Part shown: positions 20,308-31,750 of the stretch, one piece after another
Numbering within the stretch: the stretch's first letter is position 1
Layout: each line of letters begins with the position of its first letter
DNA from: Epinephelus fuscoguttatus
Lineage: Eukaryota; Chordata; Actinopteri; Perciformes; Serranidae
Direction of reading: 5' to 3'
DNA: 64,000 nucleotides
NCBI RefSeq assembly: GCF_011397635.1
Contig: NC_064756.1
Coordinates: 29,750,996-29,814,995 of the forward strand
Notes under the pieces: generated by a model
The model's input: the letters and a program-made list of their open reading frames with translations, nothing else
Database searches by the model: none
What the model was told of the DNA's origin: nothing
Made by a program: the position numbers and the translations under genes

Positions 20308-20811
20308 TCAACAACCTCTGCCAGGGATATGGACGAGAGTTCCCCCGGGGTCTTCAGGCTCTGCCTCGTTCACAGTGGACATGATGGCCAGGTTCAGGAG
20401 GTCCTCAAAGTGCTCCTTCCACCGCCTGACGATGTCCCCAGTTTGGGTCAGCAGTTCTGCCTCTCCGCTGAGCACAGCCTGAGACAAGCCCTGTTTTCCC
20501 TTCCTGAGTCGGCTAGCGGTCTGCCAGAACTTCCTTGAGGTCAACCAAAAGTCCTTCTCTATAGTCTCCTCGAACTCCACCCACAACCGGGTTTTTGCTT
20601 CAGCGACCGCCACAGCTGCAGCCCTTCTGGCCAACCGGTAACTGTCCGCTGCTTCAGGAGACCCCTGGGCCAGCCAGACCCGAAAGGCCTCCTTCTTCAG
20701 CCTGACAGCCTCCCTCACTGCTGGTGTTCTTCGGTTGCCGCCTGGACAGGCATTGACAGCCTTCTGACCACAGCTCCTAGCAGCCGCCTCCACAATGAAA
20801 GCTTTGAACAT
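20308..20811 (-). pseudogene. Rex3 endonuclease-RT linker segment
   Basis: A 167-codon open stretch with AVREAVRLKKEAFRVWLA, VEFEETIEKDFWLTSRKFWQ and IVRRWKEHFEDLLN, characteristic of the Rex3/RTE linker leading to RT. It continues, after a frame change near 20310, into the RT start at 20010-20270. Confidence 0.85.
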
Positions 20812-21205
20812 GGGCCACTCAGACTCTACATCCCCAACCTCCCCCGGGATGCACGAGAAATTCTTCCAGAGGTGGGATTTGAAGACCCCACGGACAGGGG
20901 CCTCAACCAGTTCACCCTCACTACACGTTTGGGTTTACCAGGTCTGTCCAGCAGCCTCCAACTCACCACCAGGTGGTGATCAGCTGACAGCTCTGCTCCT
21001 GTCTTCACCCGAGTGTCCAAGACGCACAGCCACAGATCTGATGATACAACCACATTATTGATCTATGGCCTAGGGTGTTCTGGTACCAGGTACATTTATG
21101 AACTGTGCTCGAACATGGTGTTCGTTATGGCCAGTCCATAACTCGCACAGAAATCCAATAAAAAAACACTACTCTGGTACAGATCAGGCAGGCCGTTCCT
21201 CCCAA

Positions 21206-21500
21206 TCACTCCCTCCAGGTTTTTCCGTCAATGTCCACATGAGCGTTGAAGTCCCCCAGAACTATGGAGTCCGCAGCCGGCACCCCTTGCAGGACGCTGA
21301 CAAGAGACCCCAAGAAGGCCTGGCACTCCGCACTGCTGTTCGGCACGTATACACAAACAACAGACAGAGACCTTCTCTTTGTGACTGGGCCCCATGGCTG
21401 AAGGTCTGGCCACCGGATGCTCGCGGGTGAGCTCCCCCCCCCCGGGTCTGGCTCCAGGAAGGGGCTGCTGAAATGGTGCTGAAGCACCATGTTTTCACGG
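21206..21500 (-). pseudogene. Rex3 endonuclease remnant
   Basis: Carries SLSVVCVYVPNSSAECQAFL and SIVLGDFNAHVD, the core of the APE-type endonuclease that nicks the target. The N-terminal part of the domain lies in another frame or is missing. A C run near 21436 marks a likely slip site. Confidence 0.8.
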
Positions 21501-21530
21501 ACATGGATGTCAACTGTTACTGCAACTTGA

Positions 21531-22206
21531 CTGGTTGGCAGAGGCATATAAGCACAAGGCACTAATTTACAATCATGAACATATGCACACACACAGAATA
21601 AAGCCATCTCTGTATAGCAGATACTATAGCAATCACAAACTTATCCAGAAAAATGAAACATATCATGGTAATGTAATCATTTTGTTTTTCATTTCTATAA
21701 CTTTAACTCACACTTTAAGTGTGTGGCCTGTACCATCAACTTCTGATAGTTAACTTTGAGATGTCATAGGGGGATATTACACTGACAGTCTTGGCTTGTG
21801 TTTCATCATCAGATTTCTATTTTTTTTAACATAATGATGATGATAATTAGTCAGTTAGCTGTATTCCTGTGTGTTATAATAAACTCCAGTGAAACTAATT
21901 AAGAATGATCATTAAAGGCATCATTAATTATTCAAAGACTACTCCGTTGATGCTGGCTTGACTAATGAATGCATCTGTAATCCTTTGTGTTCACAGTTCA
22001 ACATTATTAACAAAACTTTATACAAAATGTTTGGCTTTGATGTTGTTTAAATGGATGTTAAAACATGTTCCAGTGTTTTATTTAGGTTTTCTTTTCCATT
22101 TAATGCTACATCATACCTCTACGTCACTACAATTCAGAGGGAAATGTAGTCCTTTACACTTAACTTATTATACTGTATATTAATAACTTTAGTTGATTAC
22201 TCTACA
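21531..22206. other. Intergenic, AT-rich, nothing recognised
   Basis: No reading frame with family features and no clear repeat end was seen. Confidence 0.5.
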
Positions 22207-22575
22207 TTCATTCATTTTTTTCAGTAATTTATTTTCATAGTCACTTATCCTTTACAGGGGCATGGGGGTATGAAGCCTATCTCAGCTAACATTGGGCAAG
22301 AGGCGGGGTACACAATGGACAGGTCGCCAGACTATCACAGGGCTGACGCATAGAGACAGACAACCATTCAGACTCACATTGACACCTATGGGCAATTTAG
22401 AGTCACCAATTAACCTGCATGTCTTTGGACTGTGGGAGCAAGCTGGAGAAAACCCACGCTGACACAGGAAGAACATGCAAACTCCACACAGAAAGGCCCC
22501 GGCCGGCTAGTGGATTCAAACCCAAACTCCTCTTGCTGTGAAGTGACAGTGCTAACCACTGCACCACAGTGACAC
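22207..22575 (-). repeat. tRNA-headed SINE, near full length
   Basis: On the minus strand: a tRNA-like head near 22500-22575, the GTCCAAAGACATGCAGG block, the TGTCAATGTGAG block and a tail ending in TGAATGAATG-like sequence. Same family as 2011, 48391 and 57067. Confidence 0.8.
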
Positions 22576-22949
22576 CTATATAATTATTCTACTGATTCAG
22601 TTTAGCAATATGAAATATTATCAACATCATGGTGTATTTTTATTGGTTGAGATGATATAAGGTGTTTTAGATAAATTCACCAGCCACCAAATAAAATTAG
22701 CTCAACCTTTACCAGCTACAGTATTAAAGCAGTGTACACATGAAGGCATCAATGACTACAATCATAATGATTATTATAATAATTACATAATATAAATTAA
22801 TCTGAAATGAGCCATTCTGCATCCTACTTTTTCTTTGGTTCTTTGTGTATATTTTGATGCTAACAGTTTTCTACGTTTACTTAAGTAAGTTCTGAAAGCA
22901 GGACTTTTATTTGTAAAAGAGTATTTCTGCACTGTGGTACTGTTTTTTA
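22576..22949. other. Intergenic, nothing recognised
   Basis: AT-rich sequence without a supported gene or repeat boundary. Confidence 0.4.
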
Positions 22950-23081
22950 TGTAAAGGAATACTTCACCTACAAAATAATTATTTGTAGATGAGTTAGGTG
23001 CGCCGTATTTGTGAACTTTGGTTTTCTTGCATGGCTCCATGGAAAATGGCAAACATATTGATTTATGGATTGACTGGGGAC

Positions 23082-25419
23082 TAGGGCTGTCAACGAATAT
23101 TCTAAATTCGAATTTAAATTTGAATTTGAAAAAAAAGGACCTTCAAATTTGAAAATTGATATTCGATTGTGGAGGAAAAAAAAGAAACACCACCGCAGCT
23201 GTCCTCTTTGCAACTGGGCGTTGGCCTGAGCTGCTGCACTGAACACACTGCATGACGGGTCACGGACAGATCAAGTTACACATGAACAGTGTGGTAAAAT
23301 GGCAGAATGGCGGAAAATTCAGAGCTCAACTCGGCCGCAGAGCGAGTGATTTGGACTCCGAGCAATCTAAAGAGCTCCTTTTGGGAGTACTTCGGATTTT
23401 GGTCCGTTGACAGCCAAAATGCGGAGTGTCGAGATGAAGTTGTGTGCAAGCTGTGTAAGCTTACCACTCCACCATTAGCAATCTGCGGTCACACCTCGAA
23501 ACAGTGCATCCAACTGAGCACGGCCTGTCTGGAACGCCGACCAAACAGCCACGTCTCGACTCATATTTTTCACCGCCCGCCACAAGCTCTTTATCTGCAC
23601 CACGACAACAGGCATGCACGAAGAAACTAGCTGCATTCATATGTAAGGACATGAGACCGATTAGCATCGTTGATGGAACGAGCTTCAAGGAGTCTTGTAA
23701 GGAAATGGAGCGGAGGTACCGTATCTCCAGCTGCAGAACAATCACCAGCAGAATTGAAGATATGCACAAGAGCACCTTAGAAAACATAAAGGAAAAACTT
23801 AAAGACAAAGACTTGGCTCTTACCACGGACGGGTGGACCTCCCTAGTAACAGCATCATATGTCACACTAATGGCCCACTGGATCTCAGACAACTGGGAAA
23901 TGCACGTGTATGACATAAAAACGGGATCTGTGACTACTATAACAACTGACAATTCCACTAATTATGTTAATGCAGTGGACAGACATCTTGAAACAGTGAA
24001 TATACCATGTGTGGCACATAGTTAACTTCGCTGTGCGTAAAGGGCTCGGGGTCAGAGCCATTGAGACACCCGTGAGTAGGCTGAAAGTGGCGGCCTCACA
24101 TTTCAGCAAATCTACCACTGACATCTACCTCCTCCAGCAGAAACAACAGCTATTGGGATTGAAAAAGGAGAAGCTGATTAACGACTGTCCGACACGCTGG
24201 AACAGTACATATGAAATGATCTGCTGGGCATCAGAGCAGCAAGCAGATGTGTCTGCTGTCATCTTCAAGAAAAAACTGTCAAGAATGGAGCTGACCACAA
24301 GCGAGTGGTCCCTCGTGGAAAAGGTGAGCGTAGTGTATGAAATGTGTAATAGGCTGGATAAATGCAAACCTGTCCTAATATCAATGCATATTATATTTAT
24401 TATTTCCTACAGGTACAAGAGGTTCTTAAACCTTTCAAAGTGGCAACAGAAGCGCTGTCAACGGACAAATATCCAACTGCGTCGGCTGTACTGCCTTTAA
24501 AACATGTCCTGTGCTCTCAACTGAAGAAAAAAACAGGAGACGAACCAGAACCACCTGCACCGACAGAGATGAAGACAAAGATCATCACCAAATCTGGAGA
24601 AGCGGTATAGCAACGAAAAAGACGCATTTATGCTAGTTACCTGGATCCACGCTTTCATCGCCTAGTTCATTTAAAAGAGGAACAAAATGGGAGGTGAGGG
24701 TAGCTATACTGGAGGAGATAAAACAACTGATGGCAGGAGGCACAGGTGATGAGACCGGTGCCGGACAACCCCGTGATCAGCAAACCGCTGGGAAAACTTC
24801 GCTAACGGCTATGGGGGATCTCTTTGGAGACACGTATTACGCGGACAGCCCAGATGAGGACAACAGTCTGCTGCTTCACAAAGAGATGTCGATGTATGAA
24901 CAAGAGTCTCCAATACCTGCTCAACAAAACCCTCTCATGTGGTGAAAAACTTCAGGCTCTGGAAGGATACCCTCACGTCGCCCAGATGGCAAAGAAATAT
25001 CTTTCCATCCCTAGATCGTCAGTGTACTCTGAACGCATCTTTTCCTCCGCTGGCAATATAGTGAATAAAAAGAGATCGGCACTAGACTCTTCACATGTGG
25101 ACTGTCTTGTGTTTTTGGCAAATAACCTGTAGGCTAAGGTTAGGCAAGGTGAGAGGTCCGCAGCCGTTTATAACGTGATGTTATAATTGTTTTGTGTTTT
25201 AATGTGTATGTAAATGTTTTCAAAGACATTTATGTTTAAATAAAAATACCCACAAGTAGTCATGTTTCCTTGTATTAATACATATACAAGTATGTTTCCT
25301 TGCATTAGTTTGCCCTCTTGGGGACATAATGTGAAAAAAAAATTTGAATGGTTCGAACCAATGAGTTATTTTTAGGAGGAATATTCAAACGTCTTTTTTG
25401 AACCATTTTGACAGCCCTA
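23082..25419 (+). mobile_element. hAT (ZBED-type) DNA transposon
   Basis: A 2338 bp element with termini TAGGGCTGTCAA and TTGACAGCCCTA. The flanking 8-mers CTGGGGAC (23074-23081) and TTGGGGAC (25420-25427) match at 7 of 8 positions, the normal hAT target duplication. It carries one transposase gene with a BED finger at the N-terminus and a dimerisation domain at the C-terminus. The non-autonomous copy split by the Tc1-like element at 10145-12125 belongs to the same family. Confidence 0.9.
23307..25132 (+). pseudogene. hAT transposase (ZBED-like), frameshifted
   Basis: Parts in order: BED-type zinc finger region (SSFWEYFGFW, CKLCK) at about 23370-23470; hAT core with LALTTDGWTSLVTASYVTL at about 23815-23870, then VAHS; CPTRWNSTYEMI at about 24190-24220; a segment KVATEALSTDKYPTASAVLP at about 24435-24495; and the C-terminal dimerisation domain with KYLSIPRSSVYSERIFSSAG at 24995-25055, ending at 25132. 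A plausible 89-base intron (24324-24412, GTGAGC to CTACAG) joins SLVEK to VQEVLKPF in frame. Frame changes in the finger region, near 24020 and near 24600-24960 mean the present copy makes no full protein. Domesticated ZBED genes share this layout, but the TIRs and target duplication show a transposon. Confidence 0.88.
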
Positions 25420-25427
25420 TTGGGGAC

Positions 25428-25831
25428 CACGTTTAACAGCAGCAAAAGCATATGAAAACATTTGTTTACAGACTCTCACACAGCTTGTGCAGTGAAATCC
25501 AAGGCTCATTTGTATGCCCGTTACTTAATAAACATATGCATTTTCACTAAAAACCGTGGTGCTGTAGTCTGGCTTTGAAGAGAACAGTGTTTGGGAAGTA
25601 CAGAGCAAACAACTGGATAAATGAGACTATACTGCACGAGTTGTGTGAGAGTTTGTAAAATAATGTTAATATATAGTTTTCCTGTCGTTAAAGGCAGTCC
25701 ACAATTAATCAGCAAATTTCAGCATTTTCCGTGGAGGCATGCAAGAAGAACAAAGTTTTCTTCATGAATCTGAAGTAACACAGCATGACTACAAATGGTA
25801 ATTTGTGGATGAAGTAAAAGATCTGAGCACT
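25428..25831 (+). repeat. Orphan OR131 5' flank, copy 5
   Basis: From about 25560, matches 2810-3130 in order: CTGGCTTTGAAGAGAACAG, GTTTGGGAAGTAC, AATGAGACTATACTG, GTTGTGTGAG and AGGCATGCAAG. It directly follows the inverted copy 4, making a head-to-head pair. It is cut by the hAT-bounded block at 25840. No receptor gene follows. Confidence 0.65.
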
Positions 25832-26877
25832 CCTCCTACCAGGGCTGGACTGGGAGAAATTTTCAGGCCGGGAGTCACACATTTAACCAGGCCACCCAGC
25901 CCACACACGCACGTTCACGCACACACATACATGCACGCGCATTCACACACAGTAACACATGTTGGCTAAGGCAAAACAAATATGCACCCCAATATAGGCA
26001 TACTAGTCACTACAACACTCACTTAAATGTCACAGGGACACTCCATATGAATCCAATAGTCACAGCGTTATTCCATTTCACATATGGGTATTCACCATAT
26101 AACTAATCACCAGCAGTCCAGTCCAGTGCTTTTCTCTCCCCTACATGTCAGTGAAACTTCTCACCAAAATGTGGCCCTCAATACAAGTCACAACATGACT
26201 CCTGAAATAATGCCATGGTATTATGCTCATGTGGTGAACATGGTTGTATTATTTTGTCAGCAAACCATTTAGATGCCAGCTTATATTGCCAGTCAATATA
26301 ATACGCCAATACCATATTCAATGCAACGGTGAATAGTAAAAATATAGGCCAACAGCAACTTCAACTTATGTGAACTTATTTCAATAACATCAGTCACTGA
26401 CAACGTCAAGTGAACTTAGACAGATAAGAGACGTATCCTACCTTAACAGGGCTTCCAGGTCATGACCCATCTGTGGCGGTGTTGACCCACCAAATACTCT
26501 GAAGTAAAATATGAAATAGATTGTCATTACTATGTAAAAGAGGCAAATAATTAACACTTCTCTATGTATATTGGCAAATGGTCAATGCAGTATTTTTTCA
26601 GTGTTCATATATTATCATACCAGGGAACCATAATGAACCCCAACCTAAATTCAAGGTTGGAATATACAATAGCTTTCATGTTTGGGCTGGGATACATAAC
26701 AGTAAGGCAACAGACAGCAAAATTCACTCACACTTTATAGAATAAAGCTGTAGTGCCAAGAAGGCTATTATTACAACTACATGAGAGAGCCATTTATGTC
26801 AACTGCCAGTGCCTGGTGTTCATGTGTCTGCAACTTGTTACAGCCTGGTGATTAATAATAATAATAATAATAATAAT

Positions 26878-27209
26878 TGTAGCGACTGCTATCAATAAAA
26901 AGGCCGCTGAGAGGCTTAAGTGGGCTCGCATCTGTGACTCGTTCCTTCATTGAATCAGTCCACTTGACAGGTTTATAGGTTTTATTTAGCAAACGAAATA
27001 AAGACTTACAATACAGTGATCCGACGTGACGGTCAACAGAAAATATCAGAGCTCACTCAACCCTATTTTCTCCATTCCCGCCAGGGATTTAAATGCACCG
27101 GTTAAATAACTTAAACCACACCCATGTGTCAACCACCGGATGTGACATACCTGTGCATACATACAAATAAACAATAAACATAAGCAAAATATATGTTTTG
27201 GCTCTTACA
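26878..27209 (-). repeat. BEL/Pao 3' LTR
   Basis: Pairs with 29248-29578. On the minus strand it starts TGTAAGAGCC and ends GCAGTCGCTACA. Confidence 0.92.
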
Positions 27210-27499
27210 ATACCGGCCCCTAATTATTATATCACAAATAATAATTACACAATTACAAATGATAAACAGTAATAACACAAGAATTACCACACAAGTACAA
27301 CACAGTACATTCCAATATTATGGAGATCCTTCTTCATTCTTCATGACGTAATACAAGCCAGAGGTTACTAGCACATGGCTTCGCAAAGAGCCTTTAGTAC
27401 GTGTTGTGTGTGTGTGTGTAATGCAGTGGGCAAGGGGCAAAGTACAAAAAAAAAATCAAAAAAGAATCCAAACAGCCAGCTTGGGCTTGTCAAAAATCC

Positions 27500-29006
27500 T
27501 CAGCTTCCTGAAGAAGGCAGACTTTGTTGATAGGTCTGTTCAGAAAGCCAGTTTTTGTCTTGATTTGAACTTGATATACAAGTCCTTTTTTGTAAAGAAT
27601 GGCCTCCACAATCTTTCCAGTTAGCCAGGAGTTTCTAGGTGCCGAATCATCCACGATGATCACGATGTCTCCTGGTGTGAAGTTGCGTCTGATGTTAGAC
27701 CATTTTTATCGTTCCTGCAGCTGGGGAAGATACTGTTTGATCCATCTTTTCCAGAATAGGTCTGACATGTATTGAGCTTGCCTCCACCTACGGCGAGCAT
27801 ATATGTCGTCCTTATGAAATTGTCCTGGTGGCACTGACGGTGTAGTCTTGAGGAGCAGAAGGTGATTCGGGGTAAGTGCTTCCAGGTCATTTGGGTCTGT
27901 AGAAGCTTTAGTGATGGGTCAACTATTGAGGATCGCTTCAGCTTCACATCAAGATCAAGATTTTGTACATCGAGGGTGGAATTGAGAACCTTTCGCACTG
28001 ATCTGATTAATCTTTCCTATATACCTCCGTGGTGTGAGCCAGCAGAGGGATTGAAGATCCAATTAATCCCTTTTTGGAGCAGTGTATTGTGGATCTGACC
28101 TTGACTCCAGCTTTCAATTGCCTCCTTCAACTCACGCTGAGCTCCCACAAAATTGGTGCCATTGTCAGAACGTAGTTCCTTCACTTGACCACGTCGAGCT
28201 ATAAAACGGCGAACGGCATTGATGAAGGAGTCTGTATCAAGTGATGATGCCACTTCGATGTGAACTGCTCTGACAGCCAAACGTGTGAAAATAACACCAT
28301 AGCGCTTCACGACACTTCTTCCACGCTTCACTCCAAAAGGCCCAAAACAGTCAACTCCAACGTTTGTAAATGGAGGTTTATCAGGGGAGACTCTATCCAC
28401 AGGCAAATCTGCCATCTGCTGTTGTCCAGCAGTAGCATTTATATGCCGACAAACAACACATTTTGACACAGTCTTTCTCATTGCCACACTGGCTCCAGGA
28501 ATCCAATATTTTTGGCGCAGTTTTGACAACATATAGTTGCGACCACCGTGGCCCACCTCCTTATGAACATGGCGAAGAATCAGATCAGTGATATGAGAAT
28601 CTTTGGACAGTATGATAGGATGTTTAATCTCTTCTGGCATTGCTGCTCTGCCAAGTCGTCCACCAACTCTTAAAACACCATTTTCCAGGATGGGATTGAG
28701 TTTATGAATGTGGCTAGTTCTCTTAACAATCATTCCCTTTCTCAGACTTAGAATCTCGTCTGCAAATCTCTTCCTCTGGCAGTAGCAGATTATCTCGATC
28801 TCAGCTTTATCCAGTTCTTCACCTGTGAGACCACTGCTTGCCTCAATTTCCTTTTGTGGCAGATCATTTGTTTGTTTCTTCTTTCTGCTACAGTAGAGAA
28901 GCAGTTCTGTAAGTCTGAGAATCCAGGCCACAGCCACTTTCAAACGAGTCCAGGAGGAGAAGTAATGGATTAAGCGGGTAACTGGATCCACTTCTTCAGA
29001 TGACAT
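27500..29006 (-). pseudogene. BEL/Pao integrase and C-terminal domain
   Basis: The minus-strand frame 29006 to 28020 opens with ATG and encodes the pre-integrase region, then the zinc-binding HHCC module (HVHKEVGHGGRNYML and CVVCRH), then the integrase core with its first two Asp residues in NVGVDCFGPF and LRSDNGTNF. At 28017-28019 a TAG stop replaces the Trp usual after HHGG, one codon before the catalytic Glu. Homology continues after the stop and through frameshifts to about 27500, where VIIVDDSAPRNSW and FLNRPINKVCLL mark the domain that ends BEL pol proteins. Normally integrase joins element cDNA to host DNA; this copy could not. Confidence 0.9.
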
Positions 29007-29247
29007 CTGAGCAGCATTTACATTTATGTTCCTGATTTCAGAGTCAGCTGGTGAGATTTCCTCCGCCGGCTGTCAACTGTGGCGTCTCCAATATGAGGCG
29101 GAAGAGAAGAGAGAGAGTCCAAATTATCATAATGTCTATTCACTCCAAAACTCCGAGATCCAATCCATCTGTACTTCCATGCGATCAATCCATGGAGTCC
29201 GGTCCATTCAGGTGTGTCCTAGATGCGGCAATTTTCTGTTGACAAAC

Positions 29248-29578
29248 TGTAGCGACTGCTATCAATAAAAAGGCCGCTGAGAGGCTTAAGTGGGCTCGCA
29301 TCTGTGATTTGTTCCTTCATTGAATCAGTCCACTTGACAGTTTTATAGGTTTTATTTAGCAAACGAAATAAAGACTTACAATACAGTGATCCGACGTGAC
29401 GGTCAACTGAAAATATCAGAGCTCACCCAACCCTATTGTCTCCATTCCCGCCAGGGATTTAAATGCCCAGTTAAATAACTTAAACTACACCCATGTGTCA
29501 ACCACCAGATGTGACATACCTGTGCATACATACAAATAAACAATAAACATAAGCAAAATATATGTTTTGGCTCTTACA
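29248..29578 (-). repeat. BEL/Pao 5' LTR
   Basis: Upstream LTR in element orientation; one base shorter than its partner, with a small indel in the GCACCGG/GCCCAG region. Confidence 0.92.
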
Positions 29579-29583
29579 ATAAT

Positions 29584-29940
29584 AAAAATGAATAAATAGC
29601 ATTCTTGTAATGTAATCCCAAGAATATGCAAATAACTCAAGCCTATGTAACACTAATTACATGCCCTACTGTAGACATTTTTCTGTACCTTCTGCCAATT
29701 GGCCTGCACTGGCCTCTCCTTCTGAAGCATCAGCAGGACTGGTACCAACACCACCTCCACCTTTACATAGCAAACATAGAATTGTAGTTGTTTTGCATAC
29801 ACTATAGTTTATACTTTATACAGTATAACAGTGAATTTCTTACTTGATTTGCCCTTGTATTCATATAGGATAACTAGTCCATACCCATTGGTAGCTTTGT
29901 CACCTTCTACCGATGCCAATCCTCAATGCCTATGTGCAGT
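29584..29940. other. hAT block interior, nothing recognised
   Basis: AT-rich sequence between the BEL copy and the next repeat. A few codon-like stretches occur, but no family is recognised. Confidence 0.4.
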
Positions 29941-31750
29941 TTCACAGATTGACCACGTCAGTGAGTAGAAAAACGTGGGACAGACAGAATGGCACACTGA
30001 CAGTTTCCGTGATTACATACAGTAGAGGGCTGCATTGGGACTGGGTCCCGCAAACGCAAATATTGTGGGAGCAGGCAGTTTGGACTTTGCTGCGGGCGGG
30101 AACGGGCGGCTAAAAAAAAAATACTGCGGGATCTTGGTGCACATGCATAAGCGTTTCCACTCTAGATTTATTCATAAATGGACGAATATGCCTTGAACCA
30201 GCTTTCATACCAATTTGTCGCTTGCTCCACCTGTCTGTCTGTCTGTCTGTCTGTGAGCTCCATCTGTCATAAGACAAACATGAAAGAAGATGTGCAGTTT
30301 ATTGTGTTTCACCGGCGGCGAGCTGTCATTATGCGCGACAATTATGCAAGGCTGCGCACTCTTTATAATTCACTGTGAACCTATGTTGCATAATAGAGAT
30401 TTGCCCCCTCGTAATTTTTAACCGCCCCCTCAGTAACTTCATCCTGGCGCCGGGCTTGCCGTAACCTCAATTAATTATATGATTATATAAAGGTAGAAAA
30501 ACAGCCTAAATAAATACAGGGGAGGAGAGTAGAATATGAAACAGCCTTTATTTCATTAAAAACTAAATGAAAACAACGAAATAGGAGCGCTATTCCTGAC
30601 CAGTGGGTCAAAAGACATGCAGACCAGGGAAACGAAACAAACAACCCCATGAATCTCTTTATTCATAGCCTATAAACTGACGTGTTTTCTCCTGCGGGAC
30701 GGGAGAAGACACAAAATCAATGCATCTCTATTATTGTGCGGGCATAAATTCTCAGAGTTTTGCGGGTGCGGGCGGAAGTGGACATACACATTGCGGGAGC
30801 GGGCGGGAGTGTAATACACACGTTGCGGTTGCGGGCGGTAATGGCCAGAAATTCAGCCGGAGCGGGCAGGAGCGTGATGAAGAAAACAGTCTTGCGCAGG
30901 GCTCTAATGCACAGCATACCATACCATGACTTAGTCAGACCAAAAATTAGAAAAAAAAACAACAACATTCAGCCACAGGGGGAGCCACAGCGATCGGTCG
31001 CATTTTAGCCATTTTTAAGCGTTTTACTGTTGTTATAGCGCCACCCCGTTGCCAATTAGAGTTAAATTTCTCCAGTCACCTTGAGGCGTCCTGTTCTACA
31101 TATCTACCAAGTTTAGTAAAAATCGATATGGCGGTTAGGCCTAGATAACAAATTAGCTCTCTAGCGCCCCCATTTTGTTTGATGGGGTCAATAATGGAGG
31201 GGTCCCCTCAGATTATGTGTGGTCATATGCCTACAAAGTTGTGTGGTGATCGGTGAAACCCTTGAGATGTTATACACCTTTATGTGATGAGCCACGCCCT
31301 CCACAATATTCATTTCCTTATAGAAGCTCAGTTTTAGTAAGTTTTCCAACTTTTGCCAAGAGGGAACTTTAGATATTGGTCCCTAGATTATGTTCACCGA
31401 GTTTCATGCAGATCGGTCAAACTTCCTAGGAAGAGATCCATTTGAAGTGTTTTTCAAAAAAATTCAAAATGGCGGAAGTTACGGGTTCTTGAGACAAATT
31501 TGTTCCTCGTGAGGAGAGGCATCCCTGTGCAAAGTTTCATGTCTCTACGACATACGGGGCATGAGATATGCCCATTCAAAGTTTGCAATTTCAGTCAGTT
31601 GCTATAGCGCCCCCCTTTGGCCAATTGATGCAATATTGCTTCATTCGTATCCTCCCATGACCCTCTCTACCACTGTGCCACATTTCACATGGATTGACTA
31701 AGTCAGTGAGGAGAAAAACGTGGAACAGACACACACACAGACAGAGTTTT
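29941..31750 (+). repeat. Interspersed fish repeat (TATAGCGCCCCC type), interrupted
   Basis: The region 30975-31750 carries phrases repeated in many fish genomes: TATAGCGCCACC, TATAGCGCCCCCC, TTTCATGCAGATCGGTCAAA and, at its end, GTCAGTGAGGAGAAAAACGT. The same end phrase, with small changes, occurs at 29955-29990, so two copies or a split copy flank the GC-rich unit at 30020-30910. Non-coding. Confidence 0.6.
30020..30912. repeat. GC-rich repeat with GCGGG-type units, hAT-like ends
   Basis: Begins near TAGAGGGCTGCATTGGGAC and ends near CTTGCGCAGGGCTCTA, weakly inverted to each other. The right half holds many GCGGGNGCGGGCGG-like phrases, and a CTGT run lies near 30228-30253. It could be a hAT-derived MITE; the flanking 8-mers agree only at about 5 of 8, so the boundaries are uncertain. 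Confidence 0.4.

Larger units (their letters stand above)
20025..21530 (-). mobile_element. Rex3 (RTE clade) LINE fragment
   Basis: On the minus strand, an APE endonuclease part ([15 protein letters not shown], about 21250) is followed by a linker and the N-terminal RT (VWQTGVVVPIFKKGD and NYLGITLLSLPRKVYSRVL). The 20 bases at 20152-20171 match on the minus strand the widely used Rex3 reverse primer site. The RT stops before its catalytic box because the copy ends at about 20030. Frameshifts separate the pieces, so it is dead. Confidence 0.88.
22950..25500 (-). repeat. Orphan OR131 5' flank, copy 4, inverted and split
   Basis: Read on the minus strand, 25500 to 25420 and then 23081 to 22950 follow the order of 2970-3110: the block with TTAAACGTGGTCCCCAA, the block with CCATTTTCCATGGAG and then the block with GTTCACAA. 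The hAT element at 23082-25419 sits between them with an 8-base target duplication. No receptor frame follows on the minus strand. Confidence 0.65.
26878..29578 (-). mobile_element. BEL/Pao LTR retrotransposon, internally deleted
   Basis: Two LTRs of about 332 bases, TGTAGCGACTGC to GGCTCTTACA in + orientation, differ at about ten positions (around 3%). The flanking 5-mers ATAAT (26873-26877 and 29579-29583) form the target duplication. The 2.04 kb interior holds only the 3' part of pol (integrase and the following domain) on the minus strand; gag, protease and RT are gone. Complete ends with a short interior indicate a deletion derivative that inserted as a unit. Confidence 0.92.

Noticed and set aside
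22783-23052. An 89-codon minus-strand frame, possibly an OR remnant after the inverted flank
   Set aside because: No receptor motif (no TM3 RY-AIC or TM7 IYGLR pattern) could be found in any minus-strand frame.
23307-25132. A domesticated ZBED host gene
   Set aside because: Inverted ends, an 8-base target duplication and several frameshifts show a decayed transposon.
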